Assembly: GCA_948567375.1 (NCBI GenBank)
Contig: OX419762.1
Coordinates: 33,806,608 to 33,870,607, forward strand
DNA length: 64,000 nucleotides
DNA from: Lunularia cruciata
Lineage: Eukaryota; Streptophyta; Marchantiopsida; Lunulariales; Lunulariaceae
Reading direction: 5' to 3'
Position numbers and translations under genes: made by a program. Of the stretch, positions 9,923-21,087 are shown in pieces. Each line of letters opens with the position of its first letter. Position 1 is the stretch's first letter. A model generated the notes under the pieces. The model saw only the letters and a list, made by a program, of their open reading frames with translations, made no database searches and was not told the DNA's origin.

Positions 9923-11452
9923 GTACTGTTAGTGGGACCATTAGGGTTTGAGACCTTTGAAGTGTAGCTCCAATGAGCTCACTTCTCTAATGTTGAGCCT
10001 TCGAGTTCATGGTTATGGTAGAAAAAATCCGGTGAGCGTCACCTAAATTCTATTAGCTAGAGTGGGTGTGGCTTGACTGTAATCAATGCCCAGTTAGCAG
10101 ATTATAAAGTGATAGATCGAGTATTGATCTGATTAAGTGTGAATCAAGTTGTATAAATAAACTGATTAGATTAGAGAAGTGAGGTCATGAGGAAATCAAG
10201 TGCAAGGACTCAAGGTTGGTGGTATCTCAAAGCCTTGCTTATCATTGGTAGCTCAACTTTTGTCCAAATTTTCTTTGAGAGTTATCATGTGTAAAAGGTC
10301 TTCAAATTGATGCAGATTTGGTAATGAGGCAAACGGTGTACAAAAGTGCTGGTCAAATTTTGAGCAAAGAGAAGCAATTTTCAAGTGGTAGTTGTGATCT
10401 TGAGCTCAAGAGTGAAAGCAAGACCAATTTGGTGCAAGAAAAGTGAATTGAAGGTGGAATTGGGAACTCGTCTTTGTGAATATGTAATTTGGAGAAACTC
10501 ATCATTTTAATTTGGCTCAACTGGAGAGGTAGTGGAGGACTTGGTAGTCAGCCAAATTTAGGGATTTATGTCAGATTTTATGTCAGATTTTTGCTAGAGT
10601 TAATGTTAGATGTTTGCCAAATTTGGAGGAGTTTTGCCAGATTTGGAGAGGGTTCAGAGTGGAAAATTTTGGTGTGAGTTGGAGGAGCTTGGCTAGATTT
10701 AAAAGAGTTTTGCCAAATTTGGAGAGGTTTAAAGTGGCAAGAAGAAAGGCCTCATTTGGTGTTTAGAGGCTTTGAATCATAGGGCTATGGCTATGAGAGG
10801 CTACAGAGGCCTAAAAGGGCCAACAAGCCAACTTGTTTGCATGAGGCTAGCTAGATTAAAGTAGATTTTAGTCATTTTTTGGCAAAATCTATTTACCCTA
10901 CTAGATTGCGCACAAAAAGGTTTGACCCCTAGATCTCTAGTTCCTAAATTGGTGCCCTAGCCAACTAGTCCACCCTCACTTGTTGTCCTAGTGACTATTT
11001 CATTGTTATCTATAAACCTGTAGCTTTGGCTATGAGAGATAGTTTGATCCTATTCTTGGTGATCTTGGTAGCTTAGGAAATAGATAATTCATATTATATC
11101 AAATGCCAAATGGTGGCAAAGTCAATTCAATGTTGAATTCTTAGATTTCTAAGATTTTGTTTAGATTTCTTGTGATTGGACCCCCCATTCTCTGCTTCCT
11201 ATTTGTGCACCATGAAGTGCATTGACTTTAGAGAATTGATGCTCTAGTGTGCTCTTGGTAGTGAGACTGGAATGATGATTAGTCAGACAACCTATATTTC
11301 TCTCCAATGAGTTAGGAAGTGAAACCCTATAGACCATGACAGTATGTGTTGTGATGGCAGGTTATATGTTGCATTTTCTCCTAGTGTCATAGTTAGAGCT
11401 ACATTAGTGGGTGGCATTTGTTTGGTACATTGGCAATTGGTGGGTATAATAT
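9923..11452. other. Unassigned segment, no gene recognised
   Basis: About 1.5 kb with no similarity I can see to the other elements in the window and no ORF above 70 codons that looks real. It is AT-rich and contains four loose copies of a 16-20 base motif like TTTGCCAGATTTGGAGAGG between about 10613 and 10734. It may be host DNA next to E0 and E4, or an unrecognised decayed repeat. Confidence 0.4.
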
Positions 11453-11494
11453 AATAAAGTTCATTCACATATCTCTATGTGAATGAACTTTATT
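11453..11494. repeat. Perfect 18-bp inverted repeat (6-base loop)
   Basis: The arms 11453-11470 and 11477-11494 are exact reverse complements around ATCTCT. Both arms resemble the U5 end of the L1 LTR (GAATGAACTTTA... in one orientation). The hairpin overlaps the decayed terminus of the E4 LTR. Confidence 0.85.
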
Positions 11495-13306
11495 TACCCA
11501 ACAAGTATCACTTTTGTGGTAATCAAGGAAATAAAGTTTATTCATATACAGATACAAGTTAAAAATGGTCAAATCCAAACAATAAAAATTCAATTCTTCT
11601 TGAGGTTATGTTTAGTCTCTTAGGTAGAAACTACACCCAAAAGAGAGTAACAACCACTAACCACAATCTTTTCACAAATTAACATAATACTATCTAATCT
11701 TTCCGAACCAACTTTGATTGTGATGATTCAGATTCTCCTAAAGATGGCTACCTCACTACAAAACAACTTTGTCTCAAAATTGCATTCCACACCTCCACGG
11801 AAGGCACAACTTCCTTGATCAAAATTGGTTCACATCAAACTCATGTTGCATTCACAAATGCAAAAGACTACCAACACTACAATTACTCTTAAATTTGTCA
11901 AGCCATTGTTTTGATTGCACTTCAATTAGGATCAAACACAAAGAATGAAGATCAAGGCTTTGAAATCCAACATCCAACAAACACATTGACTTGCACTTTG
12001 AATTTCTCCAAACACTCACAAACACAAGCAAAATCTTGATACTCAAAATTAAGCTCAAGTGATGAGCACTAAGATACAACTCTTTGCTTTATCTATCTTA
12101 AAAAATTATGAATACTGAACAACATAAGATTTTGAATGCCTCTTTAAAAAAGGCTGAGCACTTCAATAGTTAGCCAACTAAAATTCTATTTCCTAACAAC
12201 TTTACCAACCTACAAATCCAAAATGACAAATCACCTCTTCAAATCTCAAATTGTTACTACAATCCAATGTCAACCTCAACTTTGGCTTCCAATTCTACTT
12301 CAAGTATTTCTCCTTCTTTGGGTCTACCTAATACTATTTCATCCTCTACTAACTCTATCACCTCTTTACTACAATCTTCTATTGAGACCATGGGTAATCT
12401 ATTTACATTGCTATCTTTTAACCCATCTTCTCTAATATCTCATGTAAGTGATCCAAAGACACTTGCACTCCTACTTCTACTTCTTTGCATCGGATTTTCC
12501 TTTCTTGATTCTGAATTCCATCTAACTCTTGTCTTCCTATATCTAATCTAAGACAAAAATTCTCTTCTACTTCTAACATTTCCTATCTACTTGATCTCTC
12601 GGACTAATTGATAATTTATTCAACTTTACATCCTTTGCTTTCTTCTTCCTTGTCTTGCACTAGCAATTTCAATTCATGCTATCTTGCTTCCTCCAACTTC
12701 CCTTCATTCTCAAGTCCCTCCCTACAATCACTTGAAGCTACTTTTGGCATGAACCTTGGAAAACTCAAGTTGCAATTCTAGGCCAAGAAAGTGATCCAAA
12801 GTCTAGTGAAAACTTTGATCTTGGCTTTCATATCTAACATTTAAATCACCAAATTTCTCACTACAAGTAAGGGACTCTTCTTCTCACCCTTCTCAGCATT
12901 GTGGGATCTTTAACGCATGGTCTTTGAAAGATAATTCTATCGTCTCTTCGTGTCAAGGTCTTAACTCCTTCACAAGTGCTAAACATCAAATTATTGGATG
13001 GCTTTTCTATAGGTACTCCTTTGATTTGACTACTCAATAGCTCAAGATACTTGTATGATATTTCATAAATCCCCCCAACAAAGTCTTGATTTAGAGTTCT
13101 TTGCTATGCGGTCATTTCTTTGTCATTCTTCATTGAAAATCACACCTTTTGCATGAATTCATCTAGGTGCTATCAAGTTTAGTCATTTGCGCCTTAGTTG
13201 TTTTCTTACTTGTACTTTCTTGATTGACAAATCAAAAGGAAAGTTGTTATGTTGTCTTTGCATTGGATTGATCACCATGATGTAAAGTTTCCTTACTTTA
13301 GGTTTC
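11489..13306 (-). mobile_element. E4 3' LTR, distal part (decayed, internally deleted)
   Basis: This stretch aligns on the minus strand with the U5, R and parts of the U3 ORF of the L1 LTR. The first 23 bases at 11489 align without gaps to the standard end but have lost the TG/CA terminus. Large parts of the ORF are missing; only fragments of the N domain (12730-12860) and of the C-terminal side remain. E2 entered at 13306, and the LTR resumes at 50775-50941, giving about 2.0 kb in all. It is the oldest LTR in the right part of the window by nesting order. Confidence 0.7.
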
Positions 13307-16120
13307 TGTGACAACTTGGCAAATATCACTTTTGTGGTAATCAGGTAAGTAAAGTTTGTTCCCGTAGAGATACAAGTCAAAATTGGTCAAATACAAAGTC
13401 AAATAGTAACAAGTAGTTCTTCTTGGTTGTGTCTTTAATCTCTCAGGTAGCAACTACACCCAGAAGAGAGTAACAAGCTCACAATCTTGATAACTTGTTA
13501 GGAATTCAAACACCCATAATCACAACATAACAAATTCTATCCAAACAAATCTTGATTGTGATGATTCAAATTCTCCCAAAGATGGCACTTCATTGCAAAA
13601 TGACTTCACCTTAGAATTTTGTTCCACCCTTCCACTGAAGGCACAACTTCCTTGATCAAAATTGATTCAAATCAATACTACACTACACTCACAACTGTAG
13701 AATACTACCAACACTACAATTCCTCTAAGATTTGTCAAGGCATTGCTCCAATTGCACTTCACTTAGGATCAAACACATAGAATGAAGATCAAGCTGTGAA
13801 ATCTAACATCCAACACACTCTGATTTGCACTTCAAAATTCTCAACACACTCACAAATACACACAAAAAGTTGACACTCGGAATTAAGCTCAAGTGACAAG
13901 CACTAAAATCAACAGTTTGCTTTATCTATCTTCAAAAATTATGAATACTAAACAACATAAGACTGTGAATGCCCCCCTTTAAAAAGTAAAGCAATTGATA
14001 GTTGCTAACAATTATACCGTTCTACAACAACTATTCCTTCCTGCAAATTTGAAGTGACAAAAAACCTCTTCATATCTACCTCTTCATATCTCAAAACTGT
14101 AACTACTCCGATCCGATGTCAATCTCTTCATTGGCTTCCAAACCCAATGATCTTCTTATTACTTCTCCTTCTTTGGGTATATCTGATTCCACCAAATCCC
14201 TCACTATTTCTACTACTTATATAGTATGATCTACAATTAAACTTATGGGTAATCTATCTACTTCCTTATTTGGCAACCCACTCCTCTCTAATGTCTCAAA
14301 TGTTAAGTCCAAAGACACTCAAATTCTAACTTTTGCAACATCGTACTTCTTCTCTTCCTTTGTAGTGCCCACATTTTTTTTTTTCAAAGTAAAGGAGAAG
14401 AAGTGTATAGAGAAGTCAGATTGTGCCTGTATGGCCAAAGAAGGCAAAGAAAAAGTCTTTGGGATGAAACCCGAAGTAAAGTCACTTTGATTCATAAGGC
14501 GAAGTACTCGGAAATGCCCTGTCAGCATACAATACAAAGTAAATTGTCTTCGGATCAGGGGGAGCTCAACCCGAGGCAAAGACAGTCTAACAACCTTTCG
14601 TCGGGGCGAGAAATTCAAGAAGGGGCCGTTTCAAAACTGGCAGCTCATACGCTGTCGCGGGGTTTTGTCCTCAAGAGTGCACCGAGCACTTGGCTGCTAG
14701 TGCTTAGTTGCGATTGGTGCAAATGACTTAAGCCTTCCTGAGGTTTGTCATTCTCTTCCTTGTTCGGTATGGCTGGCAGCTCTTCTCAATAGGTCAGGTT
14801 GTTCTAATTGTCCCAAGGGCAGGTTTCTCCCAAGGTTTGTATGTTGGATATTGTAACCTAAAGTTGATCTATAGCATTCAATTGTGTTTGACTATGTTTG
14901 GCCTTGTAGCTCTATTCTTATATAGTATCGCTTCTAGTTCTCTTTTATGTTTGGGTCTGTGGGTTTGGCTCTTGGCTCAGATAGATTCCTAAAATGGCTT
15001 TGGTGAGACTTTATGAAATAACCGCAAGCAACTAATGGTGGTCAAACCTGGCTGTATTGATCACTGAACTGGGCAATCATAAAGACTAGACCAAGAGCTC
15101 TTAAATGCAGCCCTTCCCTTGACAACATCCACAATTCAGAGTACATTTATCCATTCATGAATCATCCTCTTCAACCAGTCATACAGCTGTAAATCAAACA
15201 AGACAAACAATTCTTCCCTATGGAGTGTCCATTTCTACTTTAACACCTGGGCAACCAAGTCATTCCAGATGAACATCCAAACTTGCCCAATCACATGCGG
15301 ACAATCTTCTCAACTCCTTCTCTTTTATCAAACTGTCACTCACCGCTCAGCATTCGAAGCCTCTCCTTCTCTTCTCTTTGCCTGTCACTTCAGCATCAGA
15401 CCTCCAAATCTCCTTTGAGAAAATGGCCTCTCTATCTTCTGCCTAGCATCAGCCATTCCCCAACCTTTGAGAACTGCTATGTTGTCTCCAGCTCTCTTGG
15501 CCCTCACTGTAAAGCTTGAAAATTCCTCTCTGTCTCTCGTACTTCACTCTCAAATCTTCACAACTAAATTCTGAAACTACTCTTTTCTGTCTCTCTTGGT
15601 TCACTCTCAAACCTTCACAACAACTCGAAAGTTTCTCCTGGGTGTCTCCTGATCAGTCACAGTTCTTCCTTCAAAGCACAGTCCTTGTCTTGTACAATCC
15701 TATTCTCTCAAAGTTCATCTCATTCTCTCCTGACTAAACTTCTGAAACCCAAACTCCTTTCCCTCTATCCCTGTGCAAAATCCCTCAAAATTTCCTTCAC
15801 TTCTCACTTCTCTGTCCAGCTACTGTACAGCCAGGTCTCTTCCTTTGAAATTTCTCATTTTCAGCCCTTCTCTCAACGTCCTTCCTTTCAATTTCCTCTG
15901 CCCATACTCTCCAGCTTCTGTACAGCCAGGTCTATTGTCCAACTCAAAATTTCACTCCTCCTGTCCAAGCTAGCACTCCTTCATTCCTCTCCTTTTCCTG
16001 TCCAAATCCCTCTAGAATTTCTTCTCTCTCTCTTCAGGCCTTTACATTTCCTGCAAAATTTCCTTCATGAACACCTTCTGCCCTAAAATCTCAAGCCCCC
16101 ATAGACCTGCAAAAATTGCC

Positions 16121-16282
16121 TTCATGCACCTCCAAAAGCCTTCAGCCCTTCAAGACTCCCTTCACATTTCGAAAATTTCTGTCCTGGTCCAAAACACAGC
16201 CCTCATGCATCTCCAAAAGCCTTCAGCCCTTCAAGACTCCCTTCACATTTCGAAAACTTCTGTCCTGGTCCAAAACACAGCC
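16121..16282. repeat. 81-bp tandem array, 2 copies (T1 3' LTR)
   Basis: Two copies of a unit beginning near CTCATGCATCTCCAAAAGCC and ending CAAAACACAGCC. The 5' LTR has six copies of the same unit. Confidence 0.85.
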
Positions 16283-16620
16283 CTGCACTCTTCACATTTT
16301 GAAATCCCTCTCTTGGTCCAAGCACAGCCCTGCACTCTCACATTTCGAAATTCCTCTCTTGGTCCAAGCACAGCCCTGCACTCTCACATTTTGAAATCCC
16401 TCTCCTGGTCCAAGCACAGCCCTGCACTCTCACATTTTGAAATTCCTCTCCTGATCCAAGCACAGCCTTGCACTCTCACATTTCGAAATCCCTCTCCTGG
16501 TCCAAGCACAGCCCTGCACTCTCACATTTTGAAATCCCTCTCCTGGTCCAAGCACAGCCCTGCACTCTCACATTTTGAAATTCCTCTCCTGGTCCAAGCA
16601 CAGCCCTGCACTCTCACACT
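16283..16620. repeat. 46-bp tandem array, about 7 copies (T1 3' LTR)
   Basis: The unit runs from CTGCACTCTCACATTTTGAA to GGTCCAAGCACAGCC. It shares the words TTTCGAAA, TCCTGGTCCAA and CACAGCC with the neighbouring 81-bp unit, so the arrays probably have a common origin. Confidence 0.88.
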
Positions 16621-17285
16621 TCTGTCCAACTCAAAAATTCCTTCTCCTGATTGTTCCTCTGTCCAAACCCTTCAGTTCTCGAGAATTTCTCTCCCCTGCA
16701 CTCTCAAGCACTCCTGTCCAACTCGAAAATTCCTTCTCCTGATTGTTCCTCTGTCCAAACCCTTCAGTTCTTGAGAATTTCTCTCCCCTGCACTCTCAAG
16801 CACTCCTGTCCAACTCGAAAATTCCTTCCTCTGATTGTTCCTCTGTCCAAACCCTTCAGTTCTCAAGAATTTCTCTCCCCTACACTCTCAAGCACTTCTG
16901 TCTAACTCGAAAATTCCTTCCTCCGATTGTTCCTCTGTCCAAACCCTTCAGTTCTTGTGAATTTCTCTCCCCTGCACTCTCAAGCACTCATGTCCAACTC
17001 GAAAATTCCTTCCTTTGATTGTTCCTCTGTCCAAACCCTTCAGTTCTCGAGAATTTCTCTCCCTTGCACTCTCAAGCACTCCTGTCCAACTCGAAAATTC
17101 CTCCCTCTGATTGTTCTTCTGTCCCAACCCTTCAGTTCTCAAGAATTTCTCTCCCCTGCACTCTCAAGCACTCCTGTCCAACTCGAAAATTCCTTCCTTT
17201 GATTGTTCCTCTGTCCAAACCCTTCAGTTCTCAAGAATTTCTCTCCCCTGCACTCTCAAGCACTCCTGTCCAACTCAAAATTTTT
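16621..17285. repeat. 92-bp tandem array, about 7 copies (T1 3' LTR)
   Basis: Copies recur exactly every 92 bases, twice the 46-bp period. Each contains TTGTTCCTCTGTCCAAACCC and CTGCACTCTCAAGCACTCC. Long plus-strand ORFs through this array exist only because the unit lacks stops in all frames. Confidence 0.88.
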
Positions 17286-17597
17286 TTGTCCAACCTTCCT
17301 CCTGTCCGAAAAAACCCTACCCCTCTCTTCTCTCAAAAATCTTTGCTACTTCTCTCGCAATCCTCTGCAAACTTCCCTCTCAAAATCTTTTGCAAACTTC
17401 CATCTCAAAATCTTTTGGCATTTTCTGAAAACCCTCAGCCCTTCTTTGTCTCCTCACTTTCTACCGAAACAAGATAGCAAAACCACACCGGAGACATATT
17501 ATCAGAAATCCCTGTTCCTTACAACAAATAAAAGAGAAAAGAAAATTTATCACACCAAAAGCCTCAAGGGTACACGTGGGCTATTTTCATGACAACA

Positions 17598-17610
17598 TCC
17601 ACCCCCACCA
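17598..17610 (-). other. T1 polypurine tract
   Basis: On the minus strand TGGTGGGGGTGGA directly precedes the 3' LTR start TGTTGTC. This is the place and composition expected for the plus-strand DNA primer. Confidence 0.8.
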
Positions 17611-17658
17611 ATCTTGTGCAGCCACCGGTCTGCACCAGCAAGTCCGGAGTGATCAATA

Positions 17659-20600
17659 TCAGCATTCTTTAGTGGCATCTTCCAAATCACCTCCAGAGCC
17701 AAAGTCACTATCTCTTTCCTCCTCGGCTCCTGATCGCCTCTTGAAAAGTTTAACCCTTTTCCCTGCATATGGCAGACGATGTTCAGTACCATCCAGCTCT
17801 CGCACACTGTAGGTGGCATTCTTGTGAACTTTGGTAACAACAAATGGGCTATGCCAATGGCGGGCAAACTTTTTGAGGGTCAAATGTTGTACGTATAGGC
17901 TGTTATCAGAAACCAGCACCCAATCCCCTTCATTGATAGGTAATGGTCGCAGTCGGTGAGTCTTGTCAAAGTATACTTTGTTCCTCAGCCGCGCTTCCTT
18001 CACCTTCTTGCGTGCCACTTGTATTCTCTGTGGTGTCAGGTTAAAGTGCTCGATCCTACGTGTTATCAATTCCTCTGTGGACACATTATCCTCCCACTGA
18101 ACAGTTCTCCAACTAATGATGTCCTCTTCCACAAGCATAATAGGTAAGTGCCCTAAAACTAACTCAGCAGGTGGCATCCCAATTACCAAGCTGCAAGTTA
18201 ACCTATCAGCCATAAGTGCTAAGAGCAGCAAATCAGGCCATTTGTATGTCTCACCTTGGCAAGCCTTCACCAAAGCATTCACTATCGGCGGATGACCTCA
18301 TTCACTCTTACCATTGGCTTCCGGATTGTAGGCAGTAGTCAGGTTCAGCTTGATATTGAACTTAGCAAAGAAGTCAGCTGCTTCCCTTGCATCCAATTCA
18401 CCTCGATCTGCCCTCATCCGGTAGAAACATCCGTGCCTGGCAATGATATCCTCTAAGACAAACCGACACACCTATTGGGTATGTGTAGATGACAATGCTC
18501 TTCCTTCCACATAATTAGGCAAGTCTTCCCTAGCTAGTACTAGATATTTAGCTCCTCGGACTCCTAAAGGCATATGAACCAAGTCCAAAACCCACTGAAA
18601 ATGGAGATTCAGCGGATAAGTAGGTTTCAACCCATCTCTGTGCCTTACCTTGGAGTAGATCTGACAGATTTCACAGGTTTCCACATACCGTCGTACCTCT
18701 GTATAAATACCTGGCCACCAGTACAAACCCCGGATGCGCTCGTATGTACCCTAAACCCCACGGTGTCCGGCAGCATCCGCGTCATGCGACTCCCGTAGCA
18801 CTCTCTGCTTCGTCTCCTCATCTCCCAACACTCTCAATGGAACTCCAGAGCTGCCCTTGGGCCTTCGCCAGAGATACCCGTCCTTCAACAAGAATTTTCC
18901 CAATCTCCTTCTAATCTTCTCAAACTCCTCCCTGGTCCATTCGGAGTTCTTCTCTAGAGAACTAAGATACTTTCCAACAGCCAGAAGATCATCCTTGTAT
19001 AGTTCTTCTCTAAAGGGTAAGTTCAAGTCCAGCTCATGCACATCCACCATACAGTCATTTTCATCTCCTTCATAACATGCTCTAGACAACATATCAGCTA
19101 CCGGATTGTCCTTCCCAGCTATGTACCTTAGCTCTGGATTAAACATCCAAATGAACGCTATCCAACGCAACATGGCAATGTCTGGAGTGTCACAGTTTGC
19201 AACCATTCCAAGCAGCGGCAAGCAATCTGTCTCTAGGATGACATAGGTCCCTATTGGGCAATTTCTATCTTGTCTTAGTGCTATCTTGGCACCCCACAAT
19301 TCTTGTTTGATTTGAGGGTACCTCCGTTGCCGTTCCGTGAAGATCCTTGCTGCAAATCTGTTGCCATTCTCGTCGTCTTGGCCCACAGCCCAACCAGCAG
19401 CGTAGGGACTTGAGTCAACTGTAACTATAAATGGTCGTCCACAACAGTAGTCAAGTGGGTGGAGCATAGGTGGGTTATGCAGTGCTTTCTTCAGTTTTGC
19501 CATAGCAACCAAATGTTCCAGTCTCCAAACAAACCTGATCCTTTTCCTCAAAAGCTAGTAGAGCGGCTCTGCAACATGACCAAAGTGCGGAATCCATATA
19601 CGGTAGAAAATGCATGCCCCTAAGAACCTTCTTACCTCCTAAACTGAGGAACAGTCCTTGATCTTCCCTATTATGTCCACCTTTTCCGGATTTGGCTTCC
19701 TTCCATACGAGCCACACAGGTGTCCTACCACAACGATTTCTCCAAGTCCAAATGCCGACTTCTCTCCAGAGAGAGTCACCCCCGCTTCCATCAACCTTCT
19801 CAGTATCGCCTCCACATCTTGAATACGATCTATGACAAACCTCCTAATACCTCCATCCACCAAAGTTTCATCTTTCTTGCTCTCTGTGCAGCCCTTGACA
19901 GGTATATCGTCCAAGAATGGACGGGTCTTCTTAGGGATAAAAGACTGCAGAATTTGATTCATAGCGCTTTGCATATGCGCCACAGAGTTAGTAGCCCCTA
20001 TTGGGAGAGTGCACATACGCATCAGCCCTAACGGTGTTTGCATCGTGGTTATGTCCCGGCTCCCTTCAGCAAGCTGTAACTGATCATAACCTAAATACAA
20101 ATCTCCTATAGAATAGATTGCCCTCCCTGCAAACTCCTCAGCAAACTCATCCACAGCCGGTCCAACACCAGAATTCCAGATTGTTACCTTATTTGGTGGT
20201 TGCATATCCTGTATGAACCGCAACTTACCATTCTTCTTCCGGACGGTAAACCAACGATTTGAGTATGGCGCTTCTGAAGGACCTAAAATCTTTGCCTGAA
20301 CTTTCTCCTTCAATAGTTCTGTCAGTTGGGGCAGAAGCGCCTTTGGCACTGGTATTGGCCTCAGATCCCACGGTACATGTGGAACCGTGAAAATTATCAT
20401 CGGTGTGATTTCCTGCGGGTTCACACACCCAATCTCCTTGATCTTGAAAGCAAAAGCCTTCCCGCACTTCCCAATCATTTCCTTAAATGCACCGCGCTCA
20501 ACTTCTGTGAGCAATCCATCCCCTCCGACCGTAAGCTCATCCAAGGTCTCTTTAGTAAACGAATGACCAATATCATTTTCCTGCCTCAGTCTCGGTTCCT

Positions 20601-21087
20601 CTCTGGTCCTACGCATCAAATCAGAAGCATCCAACGGCAATGGGACAGCAATAGGACGGACCTTTTTGTCCACTGTTTGGTACTTAGTGTCACATCTCAC
20701 TTCATGAACCAACTTTGAAAGTGTTTCATGAAGCTCCCATCCTATTTCAATCACGGGTTCTCCTTTCTCCATTGGCCCGATCACCTTCTGGACTGCCCTA
20801 CCTTCTCCCCAATCCTCCAACAGTCCAATGATAGTCTCGCTATCATCCATTTCCCTTGCTGTTTTCAGAACTCTCTCTTTCCCTTTCATTCTCTTCTGCA
20901 AAATTCCCGTAGTACTCCCTACATGTGCAAAGCAAACAGTTCTACCACTCTGGATTCCCACATAGGTCCTATCAAAACAGTCCTCCTCACTGATCTCTTG
21001 CGGTGGAATGTAGCATAGGGCGCCTTGTTTCCCCACCTTCTCTGACAAGACGCCTAGTGGAAACTCCACCTTCCAGTAGGCTTTTTT
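17659..21087 (-). pseudogene. pol: T1 pol: reverse transcriptase, RNase H, integrase
   Basis: One minus-strand frame from the slippery site at 21087 to the stop at 17659, about 1140 codons, with five in-frame stops (near 19637, 19556, 18748, 18473 and 18281) and no frameshift. The RT has the catalytic pair in PFLDDIPVKG and the block CTLPIGATNSVAHMQ. RNase H follows with VTVDSSPYAAGW, ETDCLPLLG and KDNPVADMLSR. The integrase has a His-His-Cys-Cys finger ending CEICQ, acidic catalytic sites (LDLVHMP, ADRGE, NGKSE) and a C-terminal basic region ending at 17662. Wording across RT and RNase H, especially AMLRWIAFI, matches what I remember of basidiomycete Ty3 elements rather than plant clades. 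Most stops fit CAG-to-TAG or CGA-to-TGA. Confidence 0.88.

Larger units (their letters stand above)
14653..17597 (-). mobile_element. T1 3' LTR (2945 bp)
   Basis: It is bounded by TGTCGC on the left and GACAACA plus the purine tract on the right. U3 is about 2.7 kb and mostly three tandem arrays; a TATATAAG box lies at about 14918-14926 on the minus strand, leaving a short R-U5 of roughly 250 bases. It is 328 bases shorter than the 5' LTR, which equals four copies of the 81-base unit plus a 4-base duplication. Confidence 0.88.

Noticed and set aside
15283-17592. Long plus-strand ORFs over the T1 3' LTR, and the same at 24386-26814
   Set aside because: They follow the 81-, 46- and 92-bp tandem units, are open in several frames at once and lie antisense in U3; the repeats merely lack stop codons.
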